Shown in pieces: positions 1 through 7,529 of a stretch of DNA of 64,000 bases (positions are counted from its first letter, which is position 1; each line of letters begins with the position of its first letter). This DNA is from Rhodopseudomonas palustris (GTDB taxonomy: Bacteria > Pseudomonadota > Alphaproteobacteria > Rhizobiales > Xanthobacteraceae), in assembly GCF_007005445.1 (NCBI RefSeq), contig NZ_CP041387.1, forward strand, positions 2,728,001 through 2,792,000, written 5' to 3'. The position numbers and the translations under genes are program-made. The notes beneath the pieces are model-generated. The model made no database searches. It had not been told where the DNA came from and saw only the letters and a program-made list of their open reading frames with translations.

Positions 1-182
1 GCGCGGACGAGTTGTTAGTTGCGCAGGCAGCCCGCCGGTCGGCCCGGGAACTCGGAGAGCCGCGCCGGTTCCGCGGCGGCCACTGACGATCGACCGTCGG
101 CAGCGGAGTGCTAACGGCCCGTTAACTGTACGCGCCTTAGGTTGAAAGCTACGCCAGCGCGACCGGCCATCGGAACCCAATC

Positions 183-794
183 TTGTTGTTGCAGAGCCCC
201 AACAGCCAGCCGGCGACGCTCGAGCGTCGTCGCTTCCAGCGGGTGAAGGTCCACCTGCTCGGACGCTACATGCTGCCCGATCGCCGCGAATTTCCCTGCC
301 AGGTGATCAACATGTCGCCCGGCGGACTGGCGATGCTGGCGCCCGGAATCGGCAACGTCGGCGACCGCGTGATCGCCTATCTCGATCATGTCGGCCGCGT
401 CGAAGGCAAGATCACACGGATCATCGACAACGGCTTTGCGATGACCCTCGCGGCCACCCCGCGCAAGCGCGACAAGCTCGCCGCGCAACTGACCTGGCTG
501 GCCAATCGCGACATCCTCAACCTGCCGGAAGATCGCCGCCACGATCGCATCGTGCCGCGCAACCCGATCGCCATCCTGACGCTCGACGACGGCAGCCGGA
601 TGAGCTGCCGTATCATCGACATGTCGCGCTCCGGCGCCGCGATCGCCGCGGAGCATCGCCCGCCGCTGCACGCGCAAGTCCTGCTCGGACGGGTCGCGTC
701 GCGCGTCGTCCGTCACCTCGACGACGGCTTCGCGCTGGAGTTCATCCACGAGCAGCTCGAAGAAACGCTCGAAGACAGCGTTACCGCGCGGTGA
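183..794 (+). CDS. Tandem PilZ-domain protein (203 aa)
   Basis: Soluble protein made almost entirely of two PilZ domains, the family that binds the second messenger cyclic di-GMP. Domain 1 (about residues 14-105) has an RxxxR motif at R16-R20 and NMSPGG at 43-48. Domain 2 (from about 118) has RRHDR followed by DMSRSG. Both c-di-GMP signature motifs therefore look complete in each half. No catalytic or membrane part is visible, so it is probably a receptor or adaptor; its output is unknown. The reading frame opens with three TTG codons and no good ribosome-binding site, so the exact start is uncertain. It stands alone. Confidence 0.85.
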   Translation: MLLQSPNSQPATLERRRFQRVKVHLLGRYMLPDRREFPCQVINMSPGGLAMLAPGIGNVGDRVIAYLDHVGRVEGKITRIIDNGFAMTLAATPRKRDKLAAQLTWLANRDILNLPEDRRHDRIVPRNPIAILTLDDGSRMSCRIIDMSRSGAAIAAEHRPPLHAQVLLGRVASRVVRHLDDGFALEFIHEQLEETLEDSVTAR

Positions 795-1125
795 ACGACG
801 ACGCCCGCTGCAAAGCCGCCTAGCGCCGCATTTTCGCACCACTTCCCACCTGCCATCCTGCAACGTCGACCCGACGCACTGCGCGGAACGCAGTTAACGC
901 GCGCTGCGAAGCGGTTAGCAACCGCGCGTGCCGCAGCGCTGCGCGGGTTAACAGCTCAAATTTGAATCAATTGCCGATATCTCGCATTTTATGCAAATTC
1001 GATTCAAGTATAGATCGAATTCGCGGCTAGTTTTCCGAGTATTCGCATCGACTTTACTTGGTCGATTTAGCGGCCCTGCAAATTGCTTGTGCAAATGATG
1101 GTCCCAACAAGAAACGGGGGCCACA
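795..1125. other. Intergenic region, AT-rich in its second half
   Basis: No gene is supported here. Positions 911-925 form a small perfect hairpin (GCGGTT-AGC-AACCGC) that may end the PilZ transcript. The stretch 950-1075 is clearly AT-richer than its surroundings and has two 7-bp inverted arms (TTGAATC at 962-968, GATTCAA at 1001-1007). It probably holds the promoter of the downstream peptidase gene, but no clear -35/-10 pair can be named. Confidence 0.4.
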
Positions 1126-1743
1126 ATGTCGGGCAACAGGGGATTTCGGGGGCTGGCGGTGATCGCCGCCGTCGTCGCACTGACCGCGACGGCGCAAGCC
1201 GACAACAGAGTTCGTTACGCGAGCATCGGCGACGAGACGCGCGCACCGATCGGATGGATCGAGTTCTGCTCGGACAATCCGCAGGATTGCCGCGGGGGCC
1301 GCAGCCAGGCACGCGACATCGTGCTGACGCAGACCGCCTGGCAGGATCTTTTGAAGGTCAACCGCTGGGTCAACGACAATATCAAGCCGCTGACCGACAT
1401 GGATCATTGGGGCGTGATCGAAAAGTGGTCGCTTCCGGCCGACGGTTACGGCGATTGCGAAGACTACGTACTCTTGAAGCGCAAGATGCTGATCGACGCC
1501 GGCTGGCCGCGCGAAGCGCTGCTGATCACCGTGGTGCGCGACAAGAAGAACGAAGGCCACGCGGTGCTGACGGTGAAGACCGACAAGGGCGAGTTCATCC
1601 TCGACAACCAGAACGAGGAAGTCGTCGCCTGGACCGACACCGGCTACCGCTTCGTCAAGCGGCAGTCGCAGAGCGATCCCAATGCCTGGGTCGCACTCGG
1701 CGACGGTCGTGCCGTCGCCACCGCCAGCGCCAAGCAGCGCTGA
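1126..1743 (+). CDS. Transglutaminase-like cysteine peptidase (BTLCP family)
   Basis: Secreted protein of 205 aa with a signal peptide (hydrophobic residues about 9-25, cleavage after AQA). It belongs to the bacterial transglutaminase-like cysteine proteinase family (formerly DUF920). The papain-like triad is visible: Cys in GDCEDY, His in GHAVL and Asp in LDNQ. Family members act in the periplasm; the best known one, LapG, clips a surface adhesin under c-di-GMP control. A tandem PilZ protein sits just upstream, which is suggestive, but no LapD-like receptor or adhesin is seen in the window, so the substrate is unknown. Confidence 0.9.
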   Translation: MSGNRGFRGLAVIAAVVALTATAQADNRVRYASIGDETRAPIGWIEFCSDNPQDCRGGRSQARDIVLTQTAWQDLLKVNRWVNDNIKPLTDMDHWGVIEKWSLPADGYGDCEDYVLLKRKMLIDAGWPREALLITVVRDKKNEGHAVLTVKTDKGEFILDNQNEEVVAWTDTGYRFVKRQSQSDPNAWVALGDGRAVATASAKQR

Positions 1744-2120
1744 GCGCCACCAAGACAACAGGAGAAACGCGACCCGGTCGAATCCCCACCCCTCCCCGTC
1801 CCAGACCGGATCGTGCGCGGCCAGCCTCCCCCAAGGCTGGCCGCACCCCGTTTGGGGGTCAAGAAGCGCTGATTTTGTTGAGCTTTAGATCAGGAATCCG
1901 GCGCTATCGTACAGAACTTTCAACGAACTCCGCTGGTCATGGCGCGGAAAATCCGTGGAATTTGATCTCTGTTAGCTCTCTCTCGGTTACGAGCGATTTC
2001 GAGATCGCCACGTAGCGCCAATTCTCGCGCGTCCAAAGTTGAAGCTGCCCGTTGCCCAATTCGTTAGGTGGCGGCCTTGACCAGTGCTAGGGCTAAAGAA
2101 CCTTAGAGAAAGCTGGTCGT
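1744..2120. other. Intergenic region with two GC hairpins
   Basis: No gene is supported. A 10-bp perfect hairpin lies at 1817-1844 (GCGGCCAGCC, loop TCCCCCAA, GGCTGGCCGC), followed directly by a second one at 1845-1859 (ACCCC-GTTTG-GGGGT). They lie about 75 bp after the peptidase stop and could end its transcript, although no T-run follows. From about 1880 to 2120 nothing recognisable was seen. Confidence 0.4.
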
Positions 2121-2273
2121 ATGTCGGATTTCCCCTACGACCCGCTCACGTGCCCCTTTTGTGGGAAGCCGATGCAATACATCGGCGCCACCCCCAAGAC
2201 GGCCAGGAACCCAGGGTCCTTTGTTTACAAATGCGAACAGTGCGCTGCGGTGAAGACCATCCCGTCTAAATAA
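2121..2273 (+). CDS. Small zinc-ribbon protein (50 aa)
   Basis: Short reading frame MSDFPYDPLTCPFCG... ending CEQCAAVKTIPSK. Two CxxC pairs (CPFC near residue 11 and CEQC near residue 38) are spaced as in a one-metal zinc ribbon. That pattern in so small a frame argues for a real gene. There is no clear ribosome-binding site and no functional assignment. It could be a stand-alone zinc finger of the type common in rhizobia and their relatives. Confidence 0.6.
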   Translation: MSDFPYDPLTCPFCGKPMQYIGATPKTARNPGSFVYKCEQCAAVKTIPSK

Positions 2274-2391
2274 CCGCGCCGGTTTGCCGCTCTTCCGACA
2301 CGCCTGAAATTCCTGGAGAGAAGATCATCTGATCGACATCGAACTGGGCGTTTCGGATAGCGTCGAGAGGAATGCTTGGCGCGGCGGAGAG

Positions 2392-2529
2392 ATGGAAAAA
2401 TTCATAAAGAATGAGAACATCCGACGTTATCGGGAACTTCTGCGGGCCGAAACGAATCTCGACAAGCGGCGGGTGATCCTGATGCTGTTGGCGGAAGAAG
2501 AAGCAAAAGAAATCCCGCCAAAGGCGTGA
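2392..2529 (+). CDS. Small conserved hypothetical protein (45 aa)
   Basis: Frame MEKFIKNENIRRYRELL... with a good GGAGAG site directly before the ATG. The product is almost all helix-forming and highly charged, with no cysteines or membrane segment. Proteins of this look (a short helix around RRYRELL) recur as hypothetical genes in Bradyrhizobiaceae, so I call it real. Its function is unknown. It lies 118 bp after the zinc-ribbon gene in the same direction. Confidence 0.55.
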   Translation: MEKFIKNENIRRYRELLRAETNLDKRRVILMLLAEEEAKEIPPKA

Positions 2530-2618
2530 GGCCGCCTCCAGGGGAGACGTCTCACACTTCGGGCCCGCTCTGGCGACTTCACCCTGCCGAAGACGTCATG
2601 CGACTTGATGCTAGCCGT

Positions 2619-2894
2619 CTAGTCGACGCGCTCTTTGATCTCCGGCAGCGGCGGCTTTCGTTCCACAATCTTCTTCTTCGGCGGAGCGGGCAGCAATCCC
2701 TCGCGGATCGCCTTCTTTCGCGCCAATTTGCGGGCGCGGCGAACCGCTTCGGATCTTTCACGGGTCTTACGCTCGGACGGCTTCTCGTATGACCGTCGCT
2801 GCTTCATCTCTCGGAAGACGCCTTCGCGTTGCATCTTCTTTTTGAGGACACGCAGCGCTTGATCGACATTGTTGTCGCGGACGAGTACCTGCAA
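2619..2894 (-). CDS. rpsU: 30S ribosomal protein S21
   Basis: 91-aa basic protein with the S21 hallmark start ([14 protein letters not shown]) and an Arg/Lys-rich helix ([14 protein letters not shown]). It binds near the anti-Shine-Dalgarno end of 16S rRNA in the small subunit and helps initiation. The C-terminal tail (about residues 68-91) is longer than in enterobacterial S21 (about 71 aa), as is usual in alphaproteobacteria. The frame fits a TTG start preceded by AGGAGGA. An out-of-frame ATG lies between the ribosome-binding site and this TTG (2896-2898). It is a single-gene unit. Confidence 0.95.
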   Translation of the reverse strand: MQVLVRDNNVDQALRVLKKKMQREGVFREMKQRRSYEKPSERKTRERSEAVRRARKLARKKAIREGLLPAPPKKKIVERKPPLPEIKERVD

Positions 2895-3158
2895 TCATTC
2901 CTCCTGAATAGCCGCGAACTGCAAACACTCCGGCATGCCACTACAGAGGCCCGGGAGCTATTCTGCACATTTCGGGAGAGCTGCGACGCCAGCATCCGCA
3001 GCGTCGCACGAGCACACCTTTGCTGCGCAGAGGTGTCTTTGCTGGTCTGGACGTGACCACTATCTCGAAGCCGTGTCAATCGATTACCTGCTGCGGCGAG
3101 CTGCTGCCAGGACGATAGCCGCGCAGGCGAGCGGCGAAGCCAAGCACAGCAAGTAAGA

Positions 3159-3524
3159 TTACCCCATCAGCTTTCCGCGGACCCGGAGGAATTCCTCGAT
3201 CTCCAAGTTCACGGTGACTGGGCTCGCATCCGGCGCGATTTGAATGAAGGCTCGCTGGATCGAATCCATCTCGCGTGCAACGCGATCGTAAGGGAGGGCG
3301 AGGGAGCGTAGTCTTAGCTCGGCTGCGGCATCGTTCATGTTGCGTAGCGCCAACCCGGCCTCGCCTGTAAGCCAGGCTCTGAAGGTCCCCACCCATCTGT
3401 CCCCGAGTTCGGCGTCGTTCAGGTTTGCCAGCAGGCGGCCTCGCGACAGATAGTCGCGAGTATCCCTCAAATCTTCCGACTCCAGCAATCTGTTGGTCAG
3501 GTCGTCATCATTATCGCCGGACAT
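3159..3524 (-). CDS. Hypothetical protein (121 aa)
   Basis: Acidic soluble protein (starts MSGDNDDDLTNRLLESEDL) with predicted helices and no signal peptide, membrane segment or metal motif. I do not recognise the family. It lies upstream of rpsU on the same strand, in a patch of small genes of less GC-biased codon use next to decayed mobile DNA (about 4.0-4.3 kb), so it may be a horizontally acquired gene. Confidence 0.5.
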   Translation of the reverse strand: MSGDNDDDLTNRLLESEDLRDTRDYLSRGRLLANLNDAELGDRWVGTFRAWLTGEAGLALRNMNDAAAELRLRSLALPYDRVAREMDSIQRAFIQIAPDASPVTVNLEIEEFLRVRGKLMG

Positions 3525-3553
3525 CGTGGGCTCCCGGACGACTCATGGCGTTG

Positions 3554-3727
3554 TCAGTTCGGCTTCAAGACGGCATCGCTCTGCTCGCAGTGCAACTTCT
3601 GCTTCTGCAGCTCGATGTCCCGAATGGTCACGCGCACCAACGCATCGATGTGCATATCCATCGAAGGGTTTCCCAAGCTCTTCAGCCTGGCCACTAAATC
3701 GTCCAGTTTGATGCAGCGGCTGCACAT
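3554..3727 (-). CDS. Small hypothetical protein with CxxC (57 aa)
   Basis: Frame MCSRCIKLDDLVARLK..., mostly helical. A GGGAG site stands 5 bases before the chosen ATG; an in-frame ATG four codons further upstream (3739) has no site, so I prefer the shorter form. A single CSRC pair could bind metal only as a dimer. There is no family assignment. It is followed by the 121-aa hypothetical gene on the same strand, so the two may be cotranscribed. Confidence 0.4.
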   Translation of the reverse strand: MCSRCIKLDDLVARLKSLGNPSMDMHIDALVRVTIRDIELQKQKLHCEQSDAVLKPN

Positions 3728-3739
3728 GAGCACTCCCAT

Positions 3740-4041
3740 CTAGGGCGGGAGCGCGACCGGCGTTCTCATCACCGGTAAATGCCAAACGTGAGGGCGGTGA
3801 CAAAGACCATCATACGCGCAAGCGCACCGATGTCCTAGCGACAAAAGAACCGAACGCGACACCATCAAACCCGGGTCTCGCACTGCCAGGAACAGGGCGG
3901 CGCCATTATTGTTGGGTAGGTTGATGGAGCGTCGCCCCCTGCCGCGCCGAGGCTATGCCAATCGCATGTAACTCTTGCCGTGAGGTCGAACGGAGCGGTC
4001 ATGAATAAACACAAATCAAAGCCGGCAAATCTCCGCAGGTC
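3740..4041. other. Intergenic region, nothing recognised
   Basis: About 300 bases with no convincing frame, RNA gene or repeat. It leads into the decayed insertion-sequence patch starting near 4042. Confidence 0.4.
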
Positions 4042-4245
4042 TGTTGACCTGCCGCCGAACTTTCATCCAGCTACAGTTAGAGCCTCGGCGGTTTGTACGC
4101 CGGTCGGCGTATGTCGAGCAACGGGCGATCGGCGAAGCTGGTCGGGGTTGCGGAGCCGATCGTCCGTTGCGGTGAAGGTGGCGGCATAGGCTGCCGGGGT
4201 GAGGTGGCCGATCGGCGAATTCCACCGCATCGCCTGTCGTGGGTC
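4042..4245 (-). pseudogene. IS3-family transposase, C-terminal remnant and IS end
   Basis: Read on the minus strand, about 4063-4245 encodes the typical C-terminus of an IS3-family OrfB integrase: WNSPIGHLTPAAYAATFTA and then DRLRNPDQLRRSPVA, ending in AEALTVAG. The catalytic DDE core upstream is missing. The bases just beyond its stop (from about 4042, TGTTGACCTGCCGCCGAACT) look like an IS3-type terminal inverted repeat. This is one end of an otherwise deleted element. Its upstream limit merges with an integrase fragment in the opposite orientation. Confidence 0.7.
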
Positions 4246-4311
4246 GGCTTCCATACGTTCTGCCACACCTGGGCGACGTGGATGCGGCGATACGGCGGCC
4301 CCGACCTTCAG
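4228..4311 (+). pseudogene. Tyrosine recombinase (phage integrase) fragment
   Basis: A 28-codon stretch reads HRLSWVGFHTFCHTWATWM then RRYGGPDLQ. This is the box II region of tyrosine recombinases (HxLRHTxATxM...G.DLQ), with Arg of the HxxR motif replaced by Cys. No start, no catalytic Tyr and no other box is present. It abuts the IS3 remnant on one side and the stop codon of the MarR gene on the other, so only a scar is left of a former integrated element. Confidence 0.6.
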
Positions 4312-4913
4312 GTCTGGTCGGTCACCCTCTGCATCGCCAGCTTGGTCCGGTGCTTCAACATCTCGAGCTTGGCTTTGACATCGTTCAGCGCTTCGGCATC
4401 AAAGTCGCGGAAGATGTATTCGTGCAGAGCTTCCCACCGCGGCGACAGGCGCTCGATCTTGCCCCTGGCCTCGTCCGACAGCGACATCAGCACCACCCGC
4501 GCGTCCTCCGTCGAGGGTACCCGATTGAGCAATCCCATTCGCTCGAGAATCTTGGTCTGGGTTGTGACGAAGGTCGAGACCGCGTGGATCTTCTGCGAGA
4601 CGTCGCCGACCGACACGCCCTTACCCTGATCGAGATCGGCGATCGCCATCAGGATCAGCCATTGCGAGCCGCTGATCCCGAACAGCTTGGCCCACGCCCG
4701 CCGCATGTCCTCAAGATTGTTGCTGATCGACACGAAATCCCAGATCACCTGGTAGGACAACCCGAAATCCCGGTGCGCGCAGGTTTGCGGAGGACCGAAC
4801 GGCTCCTCCACCGGCACCGGCTGGGGCGACGGCGCCGACGACGACGTCTGTGCAGCCGGCTCGCTGTGGTGCTGCTCACTCCTCCGATGCCGCATTCCGC
4901 GCCTCCGAATCAT
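4308..4913 (-). CDS. MarR-family transcriptional regulator
   Basis: 201 aa. The winged-helix MarR domain covers about residues 60-190 (SGSQWLILMAIADL, recognition region around VSQKIHAVSTFVTTQTKILERMG, wing around EDARVVLMSLSDEA). The first 45 residues are low-complexity (Pro/Ser/Gln-rich), so an internal start is possible, but no better ATG is seen. It is transcribed away from the porin gene. The 500-bp gap between them holds a perfect 18-bp palindrome that could be its operator. MarR proteins usually sense small phenolic ligands; the ligand here cannot be told. Confidence 0.85.
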   Translation of the reverse strand: MIRRRGMRHRRSEQHHSEPAAQTSSSAPSPQPVPVEEPFGPPQTCAHRDFGLSYQVIWDFVSISNNLEDMRRAWAKLFGISGSQWLILMAIADLDQGKGVSVGDVSQKIHAVSTFVTTQTKILERMGLLNRVPSTEDARVVLMSLSDEARGKIERLSPRWEALHEYIFRDFDAEALNDVKAKLEMLKHRTKLAMQRVTDQT

Positions 4914-5148
4914 CCCCGAAACGTCTTTTGTTGTTTGTCGACTCGGACGAACCCGAAATCGCGGCGCAGCCCAACCTCAGCTATGTATGCACACTCGAGC
5001 CGAGACCAAAGCCGACAATTGCCGTCTCAGCCGTACTCCTGTTCGTCGCATCCGTCTCGCCGGCATCGGCCGTTGGCCTGAAAATTCAGCCAATTCAAGC
5101 CCATCGCCGCCGCCGACCGAGAGCCGGATCGCTGCCGACAAAGTCCGG

Positions 5149-5182
5149 ATGACGGAATTCCGTCATGACAGAATCATGACGG
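5149..5182. promoter_or_regulatory. 18-bp perfect palindrome plus third half-site
   Basis: ATGACGGAATTCCGTCAT at 5149-5166 is a perfect palindrome. After 9 bases a further ATGACGG half-site follows (5176-5182). It lies in the divergent gap between the MarR gene and the porin, about 240-270 bp from each start, where an operator is expected. It is a good candidate site for the neighbouring MarR protein. Apart from it, the 4914-5419 gap holds only the porin leader. Confidence 0.5.
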
Positions 5183-5419
5183 CCTGTTGCTTCAATACCA
5201 CAGGTCTGTCCGATGACGCGCACTGGCGGTGTTCGATCCTTTCGTTAGCTATTTTTGTTATGTATCTAGTTCCCTGACGGAGGGGGGCAACCTCGAAGTC
5301 GTCCCGGCTCAAGCTGTCCAGCGCCTGCGGCAAAGGGCAGTCGGGTTCACGGGCGGGCCGTTTCCCGGCGCAAGGCGCCGGTCCGGCATGCCCTTCGAAG
5401 GCAAACTTGGAGGTTTACG

Positions 5420-6913
5420 ATGAATTTTGCGAAGAGCCTTATGCTCGGTGGTGCGGCGCTCCTCGTCGCCACCGCTGGCGCACAGGCGGCCGATCTTCCG
5501 CTGAAGGCCAAGGCGGTCGAATACGTGAAGGTCTGCTCGCTGTACGGCGCCGGCTTCTACTACATCCCGGGCACCGACACCTGCATCAAGCTCGGCGGCT
5601 ACATCCGCGCCGAGTACGCGTTCAACGCCGGCGGCATGACCGAAACCCCGTCGTGGAACAGCAACGCCGGTCAGGGCAACCGGCTGTCCAACAACACCAT
5701 CTACCGTTCGCGCGCCGACGTGAACATCGACACCCGCACGGCGACCGAATACGGCGTGGTCCGCACCTACTTCGACTCGGTGTTCACCTGGACCACCGGC
5801 AGCGACACCGTCGCCAACGGCAGCCTCGGCGTGTTCTTCGCGTTCGTGCAGTTCGCCGGCTTCACCTTCGGTAAGGCGGTTTCGGCGTTCTCGACCCCGT
5901 GGCACGGCGGTCCGGGCAACATCACCTCGAACCTGCTCGGCGGCGACGACACTTCGACCGGCATCAACCAGGTCAGCTACACTGCCGAATTCGGCAATGG
6001 CGTCTCGGCCTCGATCAGCCTCGAAGACCAGTCGGGCTACCGCTGGGCGCAGGGCAACTCCGGTGGCAACATCTCGCTGCTGAACGTCACGCCCGGCAAC
6101 GGCACCTCGACCTCCTGGCTGAGCGGCCTCGGCAGCTACACCGGCACCAGCTACTCGGCCGGCACCAGCATTCCGGACATCGTCGGCAAGGTCCGCGTCG
6201 ATCAGGCCTGGGGTCTGTTCCAGGTGTCGGCTGCGGCGCACCAGATCCGCGGCGGTTACTACAACCCGAGCAACGAGTGGTCCGGCCATCCTGGCGACAA
6301 GTGGGGCTACGCGGTTCTCGCCGGCCTGTCGCTCAAGAACCTGCCGACCGGTCCGGGTGACTCGATCAACCTCGACGCCACCTACGCCGACGGCGCGATC
6401 CGCTACGTGATCGGCGGCACCAGCCCGAACTACTTCTCGATGTTCGGCAACAACGCCGACGGCGTCGCCTATCAGAGCCTGGCCCTCGGCACGGCCGTCG
6501 ACGGCGTGTACGTCAACGGCGGCGGCATCGAGACCACCAAGGCCTGGGGTATCCGTGGCGCGTTCAACCACAACTGGAACAAGAACTGGGCGACCTCGAT
6601 CTTCGGCGCCTATTCTTCGGTTGATTACGGCAGCACCGGTGGCGCGCTCTACACCGCCGCGCTGTTCAATCGCGTCGGCGGCACCTTCACCGGCAACCCG
6701 AACTTCAGCATCGCTCAGATCGGTACCCGCACTTCGTGGACCCCGGTCAAGAACCTGACGTTCTCGGGCGAAGTGATGTGGGTGCATCTCGATCAGAACT
6801 ACACCGGCGTGACCGGTGTGACGAGCCCGGGCGGCACCAAGCCGACCGCGGTTTACCAATTCAAGGATCAGGACACCGTGGTGGGCGCGGTTCGCGTCCA
6901 GCGCACCTTCTAA
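5420..6913 (+). CDS. Outer-membrane porin, Omp2/RopA family
   Basis: 497 aa with a signal peptide (cleavage after AGAQA, about residue 23) and the typical mature start ADLPLKAKAVEYVKVC. The rest shows the alternating pattern, Gly/Asn/Tyr richness and C-terminal aromatic (RVQRTF) of a beta-barrel. It has conserved Porin_2 features such as GAGFYYIPGTDTCIKLGGYIR. It forms general diffusion channels in the outer membrane. A GGAGG site precedes the ATG and a strong terminator follows. Codon use is very biased, as expected for an abundant protein. It is monocistronic. Confidence 0.95.
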   Translation: MNFAKSLMLGGAALLVATAGAQAADLPLKAKAVEYVKVCSLYGAGFYYIPGTDTCIKLGGYIRAEYAFNAGGMTETPSWNSNAGQGNRLSNNTIYRSRADVNIDTRTATEYGVVRTYFDSVFTWTTGSDTVANGSLGVFFAFVQFAGFTFGKAVSAFSTPWHGGPGNITSNLLGGDDTSTGINQVSYTAEFGNGVSASISLEDQSGYRWAQGNSGGNISLLNVTPGNGTSTSWLSGLGSYTGTSYSAGTSIPDIVGKVRVDQAWGLFQVSAAAHQIRGGYYNPSNEWSGHPGDKWGYAVLAGLSLKNLPTGPGDSINLDATYADGAIRYVIGGTSPNYFSMFGNNADGVAYQSLALGTAVDGVYVNGGGIETTKAWGIRGAFNHNWNKNWATSIFGAYSSVDYGSTGGALYTAALFNRVGGTFTGNPNFSIAQIGTRTSWTPVKNLTFSGEVMWVHLDQNYTGVTGVTSPGGTKPTAVYQFKDQDTVVGAVRVQRTF

Positions 6914-6940
6914 GTCCGAGTAACTTGTAAACCTCCAAGG

Positions 6941-6978
6941 AACCTCCGGCGATGCCCCGCCGGAGGTTTTCCTTTTTT
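6941..6978 (+). terminator. Rho-independent terminator of the porin gene
   Basis: Perfect 10-bp stem AACCTCCGGC / GCCGGAGGTT with an 8-base loop, followed by a T-rich run (TTTTCCTTTTTT overlapping the stem end). It begins 28 bases after the porin stop codon. Confidence 0.9.
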
Positions 6979-7131
6979 GAGCGCTGCTCTGCGCGTCGAA
7001 ACTCCTCCGCGCTTTGAAGGGCTGAAACGAGATCGCCGTTTTGGCGGGCGATCGGCAATTCCCCGCAGCTCCGCCGCTGCGCCCCCGGAACGTTTCTCCA
7101 CCTCGGAACTTGACGTCGCGGAGACCCCGCG

Positions 7132-7404
7132 ATGCGCAAGCTGATCGGCTTCGAAGACGAGACTTTCGACAAGCTGAAGCGGCTCGGCCGCGATCGGATG
7201 GCTAGCCTGCAGGAGCTCGCCGACGAAGCCTTCGCCGATCTGCTGAAGAAGCACGGCGTGCCGATCGACTTGAAGGACGCTCTGCGCAAGAGCGCAGCGG
7301 CCGGCTCGCATCGCAAGCATGGAGGAGCAGCCGATGTCACGCGACCCGGATCCGTTCACACGGGGCGAACGCGCAGCGCGCGACAACATTCCCGCCGAAG
7401 CTAA
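7132..7404 (+). CDS. Small hypothetical protein, ribbon-helix-helix-like start
   Basis: 90 aa. The first 50 residues (MRKLIGFEDETFDKLKRLG then DRMASLQELADEAFADLLKK) look like a short strand followed by two helices, as in ribbon-helix-helix DNA-binding proteins. The C-terminal 30 residues are low-complexity and overlap the next gene by 71 bases in another frame. The N-terminal part resembles small proteins seen in Bradyrhizobiaceae. Function unknown; DNA binding is only inferred from shape. Confidence 0.55.
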   Translation: MRKLIGFEDETFDKLKRLGRDRMASLQELADEAFADLLKKHGVPIDLKDALRKSAAAGSHRKHGGAADVTRPGSVHTGRTRSARQHSRRS

Positions 7405-7501
7405 TCCGTATCACGACGGCAGCGAAGAACACGCGCTGTGGGCGGCCGGCCACGAGCGCATCGCGACGGCGATGGAGGCGAGCGAATCGGAGGGGACTTG
7501 A
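7334..7501 (+). CDS. Small RMF/CrpP-like protein (55 aa)
   Basis: Frame MSRDPDPFTRGERAARDN... with a strong GGAGGAG site 6 bases before the chosen ATG; an ATG five codons upstream lacks one. The pattern G..AA....P...NPY..GS..H..WAAGH matches the small family that includes ribosome modulation factor and CrpP-like proteins (conserved NPY, Gly, Trp and Gly). RMF binds stationary-phase ribosomes, while many relatives have no known role. The overlap with the upstream small gene suggests translational coupling. Confidence 0.6.
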   Translation: MSRDPDPFTRGERAARDNIPAEANPYHDGSEEHALWAAGHERIATAMEASESEGT

Positions 7502-7529
7502 GCGCCGCGACCGCCGCGGCCGATGGACC

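Noticed and set aside
962..1007. TTGAATC/GATTCAA arms as a defined operator.
   Set aside because: A 32-base spacer and AT-rich background make a chance match likely; mentioned only in the gap description.
4063..4629. A complete integrase or transposase gene in this interval.
   Set aside because: Only short C-terminal or box II pieces can be recognised; catalytic residues and starts are absent.
4308..4913. Naming the MarR regulator BadR (benzoate regulator).
   Set aside because: No benzoyl-CoA genes are nearby and the long N-terminal extension is atypical. Only the family can be supported.
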